A program made the position numbers and the translations under genes. From the NCBI RefSeq assembly GCF_003425665.1, contig NZ_QQRQ01000015.1, positions 1 to 52,101 of the forward strand: a stretch of 52,101 nucleotides of DNA. The letters are read 5' to 3'. How positions within the stretch are numbered: the stretch's first letter is position 1; each line of letters opens with the position of its first letter. Origin of the DNA: Evtepia gabavorous (lineage in GTDB: Bacteria > Bacillota > Clostridia > Oscillospirales > Oscillospiraceae). Below, in pieces: positions 16,270-26,200 of this stretch. A model generated the notes under the pieces. The model was not told the origin of the DNA. It ran no database searches and was given only the letters and a program-made list of their open reading frames with translations.

Positions 16270-17058
16270 ATGGATCAGAAGAAAACAGACTATGGGAACT
16301 GGGTCCCCCTGGCCCTCATGAAAAGGCTGGCCGCCATAGCCGGTGCGCTTCTGGCGGGCGAAGTCCTGCTGATTGTTCTGGATGGCCCCACGGCACTTAC
16401 GCTCCTTGTGGGGGGATTGCTGGCCGCCGCCGTGATACTCTGGCTGTACATGCTTCGCTGCCGCGTTCTGTTCGACTTCAACCGGGGCGGTCTCATGGGA
16501 CAGGTCCACCAGTATTTGACGGACCATCTGCCCTGGGACGGCCGGGGCACCCTGCTGGACATCGGCTGCGGCTCCGGCGCCCTCACCATCCGCTGCGCCA
16601 AACGGTTTCCCAACGCCAGCCTGGTGGGGGTGGACTACTGGGGCGCGGCGTGGAGCTACGCCAAGGAACAGTGCCAGCAGAACGCCGCCGCCGAAGGGGT
16701 CTCCCACCGGGTTCGCTTCCAAAAGGGGGACGCCGCCCACCTGGCCTTCCCCGACGAAACCTTCGAGGCCGCCGTCAGCAACTTTGTCTTCCATGAGGTC
16801 CGCACCCAGCCGGACAAGCGTGAGGTGGTACGGGAAGCCCTGCGGGTGGTCAAGAAAGGGGGCTGCTTCGCCTTCCAGGACCTCTTTGAGAAGGAATCCT
16901 TGTACGGAGACATGACGGACTTTTTGTCCCAGCTTCGGCAGGCAGGGGTGCAGGAGCTCCATTACATCCCCCATGTGGAGCGGCAGGGTTTTATTCCCCG
17001 CTATGTGCAGGCCCCGTGGATGCTCTCTGACGTGGGCCTTCTGTATGGGAGGAAATAG
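16270..17058 (+). CDS. membrane-anchored class I SAM-dependent methyltransferase
   Basis: 262 residues. Two N-terminal membrane helices (~17-37 and 42-63) precede a Rossmann methyltransferase domain with motif I LLDIGCGSGA (95-104), acidic motif II VGVDYWG, and motif post-I GDAAHLAFPDETFEAAVSN, split over two strands. The substrate is unknown; membrane-tethered enzymes of this kind often act on lipids or quinones, but nothing here proves it. SD AAGGAGG is ideal. The short gap before it also holds ATAAC-AACC-GTTAT, a small inverted repeat. Confidence 0.85.
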   Translation: MDQKKTDYGNWVPLALMKRLAAIAGALLAGEVLLIVLDGPTALTLLVGGLLAAAVILWLYMLRCRVLFDFNRGGLMGQVHQYLTDHLPWDGRGTLLDIGCGSGALTIRCAKRFPNASLVGVDYWGAAWSYAKEQCQQNAAAEGVSHRVRFQKGDAAHLAFPDETFEAAVSNFVFHEVRTQPDKREVVREALRVVKKGGCFAFQDLFEKESLYGDMTDFLSQLRQAGVQELHYIPHVERQGFIPRYVQAPWMLSDVGLLYGRK

Positions 17059-17068
17059 CCTTCTCTTT

Positions 17069-17100
17069 CCTTCCCCTCCGGGTCCCGGAGGGGAAGGTTC
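17069..17100 (+). terminator. terminator after the methyltransferase gene
   Basis: CCTTCCCCTCCGG (17069-17081) pairs with CCGGAGGGGAAGG (17085-17097), 3-nt loop, followed by TTCTTGCGCTTTT; the U-tract is imperfect. Confidence 0.7.
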
Positions 17101-17129
17101 TTGCGCTTTTGTGTAGAATATGGTATGAT
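17101..17129 (+). promoter_or_regulatory. promoter of the Dlt-like operon
   Basis: TTGCGC at 17101-17106, 17-nt spacer, TATGAT at 17124-17129. The ~85-nt leader ends in a small perfect inverted repeat AGAAC-GGTT-GTTCT (17186-17199) 6 nt before the SD. Confidence 0.7.
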
Positions 17130-17219
17130 ATGATGTCTTAAAAGCAATTCAGTCTGAACACCTTCTGGTAGATCGTTTTCATCCCAGAACGGTTGTTCTC
17201 CTTTTGGGAGGCTCCTGAG

Positions 17220-18752
17220 ATGCTGCAGAAAAACGTTTTAGACTATTTGGACTCCTCGGCCGCCCGGTTCCCCCATAAATTGGCTTTTGCCGATGAAGCC
17301 CGTTCCTTCACCTTCGGCCAGCTGCGGGCCTGCGCCCGGGGCCTGGGCACCGCGTTGGCCGATCTGGGTCCCCAGCACAACCGGCCCGTGGCGGTGCTGG
17401 TCAACCACACCGCGGCCAACCTGGCCGCCTTCTTTGGGGTGTTGGAAGCCGGACATTTCTATGTCCCCCTGGACCTTCAAATGCCTCTGCCCCGGCTGCG
17501 GGGGATTCTGGAGACCCTCTCCCCTGCCGCGCTGGTCTACCCCGCCGGGGAGGAGACCCTGGCCCAGGCCCTGGCGGACCTGTGCCCGGTGCTGTGTGCG
17601 GAGGAGGGATTTGCCCATCCCCCCCAGGACGCCCTGCTGGATGCCCGCCGGGGGCGGGTGCTGGACATCGACCCGGTGTACGCCATTTTCACCTCCGGCT
17701 CCACCGGCACCCCCAAGGGGATCGTCATCGCCCACCGCAGCGTCATTGACTTCACCGAGTGGATGGCCGACGCCTGTCAGTTTACCCACCAGGACGTGAT
17801 GGGCAATCAGGCCCCCTTCTACTTTGACCTGTCTGTAAAGGACATCTATCTGACGCTGAAATGCGGGGCCACCACCCACATCATTCCCAAGAAGGATTTC
17901 CTCTTCCCCACCCTCCTCATGGATTTCCTGGAGGAAAAGAAGGTCACCGCCCTGGTGTGGGCCACCTCCGCTTTCCATCTGGTGGCCAACTCCGGCGTGC
18001 TGGAGAAAAAGGTTCCCTCCCACCTGCGTACCGTCATTCTGGGTGGAGAGGCCCTTCAGGCCAAGCAGCTCAACCGCTGGCGGGCCGCCCTGCCAGCGGT
18101 GCAGTACACCAACCTGTACGGCCCCACGGAAGTCACTGTGGACTGTACCTGGTACCCCATCCAGCGGGAATTCGCCGACGGCGAGAGAATTCCCATCGGC
18201 CGGGCCTGCGCCAACAAAGAGGTCTTTCTCCTGGATGAGCACCTCCAGCCCGTGCCCCCAGGACAGCCGGGGGAGCTCTGCGTCCGGGGCATCGGTCTGG
18301 CCAAGGGATATTTTGGCCAGTGGGACAAGACCCGGTCGGCTTTTATTCAGGACCCCCGCAACCCCAACTACCCCGATCTTATCTACCGAACCGGCGACCT
18401 GGCGGTGATGGACGAAGCAGGTCTGTTCACCTTCCTGACCCGACAGGACGGCCAGATCAAGCACATGGGGTACCGCATCGAGCTGGGTGAGATCGAGACC
18501 GTGCTCAACAGCATCCCCTCCATGGAAGAGGTGGCCTGCCTGTTTGACCCGGAAAGAGACCGGATTCACTGTATCTACACCGGCAGCCAGGAGAGCAAGG
18601 ACATCGCCAAGCTGGCCCGGGCCAGCCTGCCCCGGTATATGGTGCCCAATCTCTACCATAAGGTGGCGGTGATGCCCCACAATCCCAACGGAAAAATCGA
18701 CCGGCCCAAGCTGAAAGAGGAATGGATTCATGGAAACGATCACCGCCTATGA
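17220..18752 (+). CDS. DltA-like amino acid adenylation enzyme (carrier protein ligase)
   Basis: 510 residues, the length of DltA. It should activate an amino acid as AMP ester and load it on the carrier protein encoded two genes downstream. ANL-family motifs: FTSGSTGTPKG (157-167), the acid-binding Asp in YFDLSVKD (D203), YGPTEVT, YRTGD, GYRIELGEIE, and the A10 Lys in NGKIDRP (K492). By alignment of the WATSAFHLVAN stretch with DltA, the position of the DltA Cys that shapes D-Ala selectivity is Ala256 here. So the substrate is uncertain. Start ATG 17220 has GGGAGG 8 nt upstream. First gene of a five-gene operon. Confidence 0.85.
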   Translation: MLQKNVLDYLDSSAARFPHKLAFADEARSFTFGQLRACARGLGTALADLGPQHNRPVAVLVNHTAANLAAFFGVLEAGHFYVPLDLQMPLPRLRGILETLSPAALVYPAGEETLAQALADLCPVLCAEEGFAHPPQDALLDARRGRVLDIDPVYAIFTSGSTGTPKGIVIAHRSVIDFTEWMADACQFTHQDVMGNQAPFYFDLSVKDIYLTLKCGATTHIIPKKDFLFPTLLMDFLEEKKVTALVWATSAFHLVANSGVLEKKVPSHLRTVILGGEALQAKQLNRWRAALPAVQYTNLYGPTEVTVDCTWYPIQREFADGERIPIGRACANKEVFLLDEHLQPVPPGQPGELCVRGIGLAKGYFGQWDKTRSAFIQDPRNPNYPDLIYRTGDLAVMDEAGLFTFLTRQDGQIKHMGYRIELGEIETVLNSIPSMEEVACLFDPERDRIHCIYTGSQESKDIAKLARASLPRYMVPNLYHKVAVMPHNPNGKIDRPKLKEEWIHGNDHRL

Positions 18753-19530
18753 GGACCTGGCCCGACTGGTCACCGGACACTTCCACCGGGGCGTGCGGAC
18801 CAACACCATGGTCAGCCCAGAGGAATATGGACCGGCCATTGCCGCCGGCACCCTTCGGGCGCAGGCCACCCCGGCGGGGCTGCTGCTGCTGCGGGACCGG
18901 GGGGACCACACCCGCCTCACCTTTTATCTGGGGGATCTGACCGTTCCCCTGGGCGCGGAGCTGCCCCCTCCCACCGTCACCGAAGTGGCTTTCCGCCCCC
19001 GGGACACAGGACTTCGGGAGACCGTCTCCTATCTGACCGCCCAGGGCTTTGTCCCTGTGCTGGAGCGGCTTCGTCTCTCCCGCCCCGCGGGAGAGACGGG
19101 AGAGCCGGCTCTCCCCCTTTCTACCCCGGCGCCGGAGGCGCTCTCCTCTGTGCAGGCCTTTTTGCAGTCCAATTTCTCCCCCCTGACCGGCTGCCTTCCC
19201 AACCGGGAAGAACTGGACCGGGACCTGCGCCAGGGCCGTGTACTCACCTTGGAGGAAGGGGGCGCGATCACAGGTCTGCTCCACTTTTCCCTGGTAGGGA
19301 ACACCGGAGAAATCCGTCATTTGGCGGTCCGATCCGATCTCCGGGGCACCGGGCGCACCCGCCCTCTGCTGGACGGGTATCTCCGTGCCATCGGCGGTGT
19401 CAAAAGTGTTGTGTGGACCCGCTCTGACGATTTGGCCGCCCAAACCGCCTATCAGCGGCGGGGCTTCGTCCCGGACGGACGCCGCTCCGTTGTGCTGTGC
19501 TATCCTGAGAAAGAAGGTATGAAACCATGA
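18730..19530 (+). CDS. GNAT-family acetyltransferase-like protein in the Dlt-like operon
   Basis: 266 residues, overlapping the adenylation gene by 23 nt (SD AGAGGA inside it). The C-terminal ~120 residues fit a GNAT fold: GGAITGLLHFSLVGNTGEIRHLAVRSDLRG with the RGTGRTRPLLDGYL helix at the acetyl-CoA pyrophosphate site (a variant of Q/RxxGxG/A), and AAQTAYQRRGFVPDG near the end. The N-terminal half looks like a second, degenerate GNAT-type half. Not part of classical dlt operons. It might acylate the activated amino acid or the carrier-bound product; this is inference. Confidence 0.7.
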   Translation: METITAYEDLARLVTGHFHRGVRTNTMVSPEEYGPAIAAGTLRAQATPAGLLLLRDRGDHTRLTFYLGDLTVPLGAELPPPTVTEVAFRPRDTGLRETVSYLTAQGFVPVLERLRLSRPAGETGEPALPLSTPAPEALSSVQAFLQSNFSPLTGCLPNREELDRDLRQGRVLTLEEGGAITGLLHFSLVGNTGEIRHLAVRSDLRGTGRTRPLLDGYLRAIGGVKSVVWTRSDDLAAQTAYQRRGFVPDGRRSVVLCYPEKEGMKP

Positions 19531-19754
19531 AAGAAGAACTTCTCCAAATCTTGACCGAGGCAGTGCCCGGCGTGGACTTTGAGGCTGAAACCGCCTTGGT
19601 AGACGACGAAATTCTGGAATCCCTGGACATTGTCACCATTGTCTCTGAGATCAAAGACGTCTTTGACGTGGAAATCACGGTGGATGACCTGGTCCCCGAG
19701 AATTTTAACTCTGTGGAGGCCATTCTGGCCCTGATCCAGGCCCGAAAAGCGTAA
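19527..19754 (+). CDS. acyl carrier protein (DltC-like)
   Basis: A 75-residue acidic carrier protein whose phosphopantetheine Ser is S32 in ILESLDIVTIV. The length and the spacing of helices match DltC/ACP. ATG 19527 overlaps the GNAT stop (ATGA). It should carry the residue activated by the adenylation enzyme to the MBOAT protein, which starts 3 nt downstream. Confidence 0.9.
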   Translation: MKEELLQILTEAVPGVDFEAETALVDDEILESLDIVTIVSEIKDVFDVEITVDDLVPENFNSVEAILALIQARKA

Positions 19755-19756
19755 CC

Positions 19757-21331
19757 ATGTCCTTTACCACACTCCCCTTTCTGGTCCTGGTGGCCCTGTC
19801 GGTGGCGGCGTATTACCTGCTGCCCCAGCGCGTCCAGTGGATGGCCCTGCTGGCGGCCAGCATGGTTTTCTACTGTGTGGGCGGGGGCAAGACCGTCCTC
19901 TATGTCTTCTACACCGCTGTCATCGTCTATGGGTCGGGGCTTCTCCTGGGGCGGTTCAATGACCTGCGCCGGGCCGCCCCCAAAGAGGAGAAAAAGGCGA
20001 TCACCGCGCGATACAAACCCTATCGCCGGGCTGTGGTTCTGGTCGCCTGCCTGGCGAACTTTGGCCTGCTCTATGTGCTGAAATACTGGAACTTCACCGC
20101 GGACCTCTTCCAGCCCCTGGCCGACCAGCTCCGCCCCGGGACCCAAATCCCCCTGTCTGAGCTGGTTCTGCCCCTGGGCATCTCCTTTTTCATGTTCCAG
20201 TCTGTGGGCTACGTCATCGACGTCTACCGGGACAAGTACGCGCCAGAGAAGAACTTCGCCAAACTTCTTCTCTTTGTCTCCTTCTTCCCCCAGATGGTTC
20301 AGGGTCCCATCAGCCGGTTCAACGACCTGGCGCCCCAGCTCTTTGCCCGGCGCAGTTTGGATTACACCGATCTAAAGTACGGCATCCAGCTGATCCTTTG
20401 GGGGTATTTCAAAAAGATGGTGATTGCGGACCGGGCCGCCGTGCTGGTGAACACCGTGCTGGACGACCCCTGGTCTTACAGCGGCAGCATTCTCGCGGTG
20501 GGTGTTCTCTTCTACTGTATTCAGCTGTACGGGGATTTCTCCGGCGGCATTGACATCACCCGTGGGGTGGCCAGGCTGTTCGGCATCGACCTGGCGGAGA
20601 ACTTTCGCCGCCCTCTGTTCTCCACCTCCCTGACCGACTTCTGGCGGCGCTGGCACATCACATTGGGGGCCTGGATGCGGGACTACCTCTTCTACCCTCT
20701 CTCCCTGTCCAAGCCCTTTGGCAAGCTGGGCAAGTTCACCCGGAAGCATCTGAAGGGCAAGCTGGGGAAAATTCTCCCCACCTCCCTGGCCACTTTCCTG
20801 GTCTATTTTGTCATCGGCATCTGGCACGGCGCCAACTGGCGGTATGTGGCCTTCGGCTTCTGGAACGGCGGAATCATCACCCTTTCCCTGCTGCTGGCCC
20901 CGTATTTTTTGCGCTGGAAGCAGGCCCTACGTATCAACGACAAGTCCAAAGGCTGGCATCTGTTCCAGCTGGTCCGCACCAATCTTTTGGTCTTTTTCGG
21001 CCGGTACATCACCCGGGCGCCCCGGTTCCTCACCGCGGTTTGGATGGTGAAGGAGACCTTTCTCCACCCCAACCTGCCCGACCTTTGGAACGGCACCCTG
21101 ATGACCCTGGGACTCGGCGGCGGAGACTTTCTGATCCTCTTTTTGGGCGTGGCTACCCTGCTGCTGGCCGAATGGTATCAGGAGAAAAAAGGCCCCATCC
21201 GTCCCATGCTGGAACGGCAGTCCCCCTTCCTGCAATGGGTGGCCATTCTGGTGCCGCTGGTGGTCCTGTTCTGCTTCGGCGTGCTGCGGGCCGACTACAT
21301 CTCCTCGGATTTTATCTACAAGCAATTCTAA
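19757..21331 (+). CDS. MBOAT O-acyltransferase (DltB/AlgI-like)
   Basis: 524 residues, polytopic. Classical MBOAT features: SFFMFQSVGYVIDVYR, FFPQMVQGPISRF, YGDFSGGIDITRGVARLFG, the first conserved His in FWRRWHITLGAWMRDY (H300) and the catalytic His in GIWHGANWRYVAFG (H357). Members pass acyl or amino-acyl groups across the membrane to surface polymers. Longer than typical DltB (~400), closer to AlgI-type. ATG 19757 starts 2 nt after the carrier protein stop, so translation is coupled. Confidence 0.93.
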   Translation: MSFTTLPFLVLVALSVAAYYLLPQRVQWMALLAASMVFYCVGGGKTVLYVFYTAVIVYGSGLLLGRFNDLRRAAPKEEKKAITARYKPYRRAVVLVACLANFGLLYVLKYWNFTADLFQPLADQLRPGTQIPLSELVLPLGISFFMFQSVGYVIDVYRDKYAPEKNFAKLLLFVSFFPQMVQGPISRFNDLAPQLFARRSLDYTDLKYGIQLILWGYFKKMVIADRAAVLVNTVLDDPWSYSGSILAVGVLFYCIQLYGDFSGGIDITRGVARLFGIDLAENFRRPLFSTSLTDFWRRWHITLGAWMRDYLFYPLSLSKPFGKLGKFTRKHLKGKLGKILPTSLATFLVYFVIGIWHGANWRYVAFGFWNGGIITLSLLLAPYFLRWKQALRINDKSKGWHLFQLVRTNLLVFFGRYITRAPRFLTAVWMVKETFLHPNLPDLWNGTLMTLGLGGGDFLILFLGVATLLLAEWYQEKKGPIRPMLERQSPFLQWVAILVPLVVLFCFGVLRADYISSDFIYKQF

Positions 21332-21346
21332 CAACAGGAGGTTCCC

Positions 21347-23197
21347 ATGGATTCCAAACGATGGCTGGCCTGTTTTCTGGCTACGGTTCTGTTGCTGGGG
21401 GCTGCCGTGGTCGGGTTCAACTACTGGGTGGACCCCTTTGGGGTCTTTTCCCATAAGTCCCTGGAGTGGCCCTCCTACGAGATGACCATAAACCCCCGCA
21501 CCGCCAAAATCACCTATCTGAAAGACCATCACCAGGACTATGACTCCTATATTTTAGGCTGTTCCTCCACCAGCTCCTTCCCGGTAGAGTCCCTCAATTC
21601 CTACCTGGACGCCAGCTTTTACAACATGATTATGTACGGTGCGGACATGCTGGATGTGGAAGAGCAGGCGTTCTACCTGGTGGAGAACTATGAAGTCAAA
21701 AATCTGGTGGTCAACGTCTATCTGGACAACGCGAAAGACTACAACACCGAGCCAGACCCTCTGTCCTACGCCATGCCCCCGGAGACCACAGGGAAAAACG
21801 CCGCCGCGTTTTTGTCCAAATACCTCTTCATGGACCCCCGCCACAGTCTGGACAAGCTGAAGGCCCTGCGGAAGGACACCTACCTCACCCAGACCTTCGA
21901 TGTCTTTGACCCTGTTACCGGCGCCTACGACAAAAAAGTACGGGATGCCGAGCCCATCGGAAATATGGACCGATACCTGGAGGCATATCCCGTTTTCGCC
22001 AACTACCCTGAGGCCACCAACACCACCAACGAGGAGGCCATCACCGGAACCCTGGAGAGTCTGACCCGCATCCGGGACCTGTGCCAGGAGAACGGGATCA
22101 ACCTCATTGTCCTCTGCGCCCCGGTGTACGCGGATTACATGGACTATTTTTCCTGGGACCAAGTGGCCGACTTTTACACCCGTCTGGCCCAGGTCACACC
22201 CTACTGGGATTTCTCTTACAGCTCGGTCAGCTTTGAACCCCGGTACTTCTACGACGAGACCCACTTCCGCAACTGCGTGGGTGAGATGGCTCTGGCCCGG
22301 ATATTCGGGGATGACTCCCTGTACATTCCCGATGACTTCGGTGTCTATGTCACCTCGGACAACGTCCAGGAGCACCTTGCGGACATGGCCCAGGCCGCGC
22401 CTCTGGCCGCACAGTCCTATACCGCGGAGGTTCCCGTGCTCATGTACCACCACATCGACCAGGAGGGCAACGACTCCACCGCCATGACCCCCGCGCTCTT
22501 CGAGGCCCAGATCGCCGCCCTGGCCCAGGCAGGCTACACCGCCGTTTTCCCGGACGACTTGGCCGCCTATGTGAACCAGGGCAAGGCCCTGCCGGACAAG
22601 CCCATCGTCATCACCTTTGACGACGGCTACCTGAGCAACTACGAATATGCCTGGCCCATTTTGGAAAAGTACGGCATGGTGGCCACCATCTTTATGGTGG
22701 GGGCCACCACGGGAAATACCGAGCACTACAAAGACACCGCGTACCCCATTACCCCCCACTTCTCCTACGAGCAGGGGGCGGAGATGGTGGCCTCCGGGGT
22801 GATCTCCCTGCAGAGCCACACCTATGACATGCACCAGTGGGGCCCCTACGAGTCCACAGACCAGCCCCGGGAGACCATCCTGCCCTTAGAGGGGGAATCG
22901 GAGGCGGACTACCGGGCATCCCTCTCCGCCGACTGTCAAAAAATCCGGCAGGCCATTCAGAACGGCACGGGGGAAGAAAACGTCCACGTTATCGCCTATC
23001 CCAGCGGCCGGTACAATTCCCTTGCCCAGGTCACCTTGCTGGAAAACGGCTTTGACATCTCCTTCACCACCGAGGAGGGCACCAATACCCTCATCAAGGG
23101 GCAGCCCCAGTCTCTGCTGGGCTTGCACCGCTACAACATGAACCAGTCTGTCTCCGTGGAACAACTGATGGAATGGGTTTCCCCGGCACGGGGATAG
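21347..23197 (+). CDS. fused DltD/SGNH-like domain plus NodB-type polysaccharide deacetylase
   Basis: 616 residues with one N-terminal membrane anchor (8-26), so the rest should be outside the cell. Domain 1 (~30-330) resembles DltD/SGNH proteins: a candidate Ser nucleophile in ILGCSSTSSFP (S73 or S74) and a late DETH (D303, H306) in the D-x-x-H position. Domain 2 (~360-612) is a CE4 deacetylase: VPVLMYHHID, TFDDGY (D425, D426), SHTYDMH (metal His H491, H496) and AYPSGRYN. CE4 enzymes remove N-acetyl from GlcNAc/MurNAc polymers. The fusion in one ORF, after an MBOAT gene, is unusual. SD AGGAGG before ATG 21347. Confidence 0.85.
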   Translation: MDSKRWLACFLATVLLLGAAVVGFNYWVDPFGVFSHKSLEWPSYEMTINPRTAKITYLKDHHQDYDSYILGCSSTSSFPVESLNSYLDASFYNMIMYGADMLDVEEQAFYLVENYEVKNLVVNVYLDNAKDYNTEPDPLSYAMPPETTGKNAAAFLSKYLFMDPRHSLDKLKALRKDTYLTQTFDVFDPVTGAYDKKVRDAEPIGNMDRYLEAYPVFANYPEATNTTNEEAITGTLESLTRIRDLCQENGINLIVLCAPVYADYMDYFSWDQVADFYTRLAQVTPYWDFSYSSVSFEPRYFYDETHFRNCVGEMALARIFGDDSLYIPDDFGVYVTSDNVQEHLADMAQAAPLAAQSYTAEVPVLMYHHIDQEGNDSTAMTPALFEAQIAALAQAGYTAVFPDDLAAYVNQGKALPDKPIVITFDDGYLSNYEYAWPILEKYGMVATIFMVGATTGNTEHYKDTAYPITPHFSYEQGAEMVASGVISLQSHTYDMHQWGPYESTDQPRETILPLEGESEADYRASLSADCQKIRQAIQNGTGEENVHVIAYPSGRYNSLAQVTLLENGFDISFTTEEGTNTLIKGQPQSLLGLHRYNMNQSVSVEQLMEWVSPARG

Positions 23198-23212
23198 TCC
23201 CTCTCTAACCGT

Positions 23213-23258
23213 GAAAGAGCCCCCAGCGCCCTTCTGGCGCTGGGGGCTCTTTCGGTTT
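23213..23258. terminator. bidirectional terminator between the Dlt-like operon and the SLH gene
   Basis: Perfect 18-bp stem 23213-23230 with 23236-23253 and a 5-nt loop CTTCT, followed by CGGTTTTC on plus. It lies between converging genes and could serve both strands. Confidence 0.88.
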
Positions 23259-23282
23259 TCTTCGCCGCAAAACCCTGATTGA

Positions 23283-26200
23283 TTATTCATACTGGGACCA
23301 GTCGGGGGTCTCCCGCAGCTGGATCCAGGTCTCATAGATGCCTGTGGTGCGTTCATAGTCGTGGCTGTTGGTGGCCTCCTGGATGGCCAGGTAGTACCAC
23401 TGGCTGGGGTCCTGGTTGTCCGGCCAGGTAACCATGTCCTTCAGCAGGACCTCGGGGCTCTGGGGATTGCGCTGGAGGACGCGGTTGATCATGGTCACCG
23501 CCTCAGCCCGGGTGATGGCCTTGTCCGGCCGGAAGGTGTTGTCCTCATAGCCCATAATCCAGCCCAGGGACACCGCCCGTTCCACTTCCTCCTTGGCCCA
23601 GTGGCCCGCCAGATCGGGGAAGGTGGCGCCGTCCGCGTTCTCCCCGGTGTCAAACCGGGCGCAGATGGCCGCGAATTCCGCCCGGGTGATAGGGGCATTG
23701 GGGACGAAGGTATCCGGGGTCCGGCCCCTCAAGATGCCCAGCTCCGCCATGGTGGAGATGGCCGTGTTGTACCAGTCACCGGCGCCAACGTCAGCAAAGG
23801 CGCTGTCAGTGGTCAGGTTCTCCTGGCGCACCTGGTCCTGGAGCAGCCGGAAGAAGATGGTGGCCACTTCGGCCCGGCTGATGTTCCCGCCGGGGCGCAC
23901 TGTGCCGTCCTCATAGCCCACCACATAAGCGTAGTGGTCCTCTCCATTGAGCATGCCGGGGACATCCGTCTCTTCCCAACCGGCGTAGACCGTTTTGTTC
24001 GAGGTCATCTTGATCTCCGTGATGGCCTGGGTCAGTTCCTTGTCGGCATACCAGCCGGTGAAGGTATACCCCTCCCGGGTGGGCACCTTGTCCAGTTGGA
24101 CCACAGTATTTCTGACGTACCGTTCGTCTTTGTACTGCATGCCCCCGTTGGAGTCATAGGACAGGGTATACCGGGTGGTCACACCGCCCCCCGAAGATTC
24201 CTTCACCCAGGTCAGCGCCATGGCACCGATGGAGTAATTTTTCTCACTGGCAAAATCGGCAGGCACGGTAAACTTGATCCCTGCTTTCTCATTCGTGACC
24301 TCAACTTTCCGAATGGAAGTCTTTTTAATATTGTCCAGCGCGCCTTCTCCGCTGTCTGCCTGGGTATAGGTGCGGTTCAGGTCGTCGAAACGATAGAGCG
24401 CAAATTCCGTGTTCTGGTCGGTTCCCGCAGGATAGGGCAGATAAATGTCATACGCCCCCTGGGCGCAAACCAGCAGGTTGCTGTCGTTGGCGTCAATCAG
24501 GTCCAGGTATTTCATGGCGTACTGGCGGTTGGGGTCGGCCTCTACCTTGACATCACTTGTTGTCGCACCCTCCAGTGTGCCCTCCAGACGCTGCTGCAAT
24601 ACTTTCATAAAGGGGTCTTCCGCCGCCGCAGCACTGAGCAATTCGTCGTGGAGCAGACGAATATCCGCGTCTGCGTTCGGTATCTGGCCCGCAAGGTTGT
24701 TTACCAGGTAGTTCGTGCTATCCGGAATCACCGCGGTCGCGTCCTTTACCGCGCCGGTCGGCTCGCCGGACTGAATCGCGCTGGCGAACTGATCGATATT
24801 CTCAATACCAGCTACGTCGGAAACATTGCGGATGTGCAGCAGACTGTCTTCTGTCTTGATCTTGCAGCCATTGATCGTAATATTGGTAAGCTTAATTCCA
24901 TCGCTCGGCTCCACTTTGGCAACATAGGTGCCCGGCTTGTGGTCATCTTCCAGCAGGGTGCCATCTTTATCGTAATAGTTGATTACGAACGGATATTGGC
25001 CATGGTGCTCAGACTTGTTCCAAACATTGCCATTCACTTTGATCTCTGCATCCTCATCCAAGCCAACAAAGCGCGGATCAGGGAAGCAGTTGGAAGCTGT
25101 TGGATCATCGTGGTTGTGCTCGCCGCCCGCGATGTACTTGGTCAGCTCGATTGGCTTGAGGATAAAGGGCTTGGCGGCCAGCTTCCACTGATGCTTGGCC
25201 ACGAGTAGAGCGGTGCTATCCTCTGCCACAAGCTGAGGGCTGATAGTCGTACCCTGCGGGAAAGCAAAGAATGTACCGCCAACATCGTGGGCAGTCTTGG
25301 AATACAGAAATACACGGCCATCACGGATAGGACGATCGTAGCCAGTCGTTTCACCATTTTCATCCGTTTCAAATGTTACGCCATCCGCCGTTGTTACCGT
25401 GCCGCCAACAGTAAAATAATTTGCACCGGCAATATACAGCGTGCTGTCTTTCTTCATATCAAACGCGCCGCTGATTTCATTACCAGAACCAGTGAGGTTC
25501 AGTTTAGCACCTTCACCCATGTTCACGTTTTCATTCAATACTCTGTCATGCTTATCAAGAAGAGTCTCTTCCGAACTATATTGCTGCAAAGTACTGCCAT
25601 TTGTAATGTTAACGTGCTGGAAGCCTCTCAACTGTGTGAGCGGAACATTGCCACTGATATGAACCGTTGCATTAGGATGTCGTTGGGCAATACCATAGGA
25701 AGTATCGCTGTTATAAATATATTCGGCGTTACTTTCGGTAGAGCCTCCTCCATTAACAAAAATCTCAACCTTGTTAGCGGTACCAGCGCCGTCACCGGTG
25801 GCGTGAATATAGTTACACTTGCATTCATTCAGCGTCAGCGTTGCGTTGCCCAGAACCATGTCTCCGCCAGCTTGGTTTTTATTCTGCCCACTGACAAAGA
25901 TACCGCGATGCATATAGGCTCCGTTTGAATCCGCGCCGATGCTGTTTGTCAGCGTTATATTAACATCGCCGGTGACCAGAGGCAATGCGGCTGTGATACC
26001 GCAGCCACCGCCATAGAGATACTGTACCGTAGAATGGTCCACAGTAATCTCAACGTTGCCTTTGACCTGAATGTCTCTGTTGTTCCCTCCCCAGGCAACA
26101 TATCCGCCGCCAAAAATACGATGGAATTGGCTTTCAAAGCGGCAATTATCAATGTCAATCTTGACTGGCCCCGTCGTGCCCGTAATCTTCTCTGCGTTCG

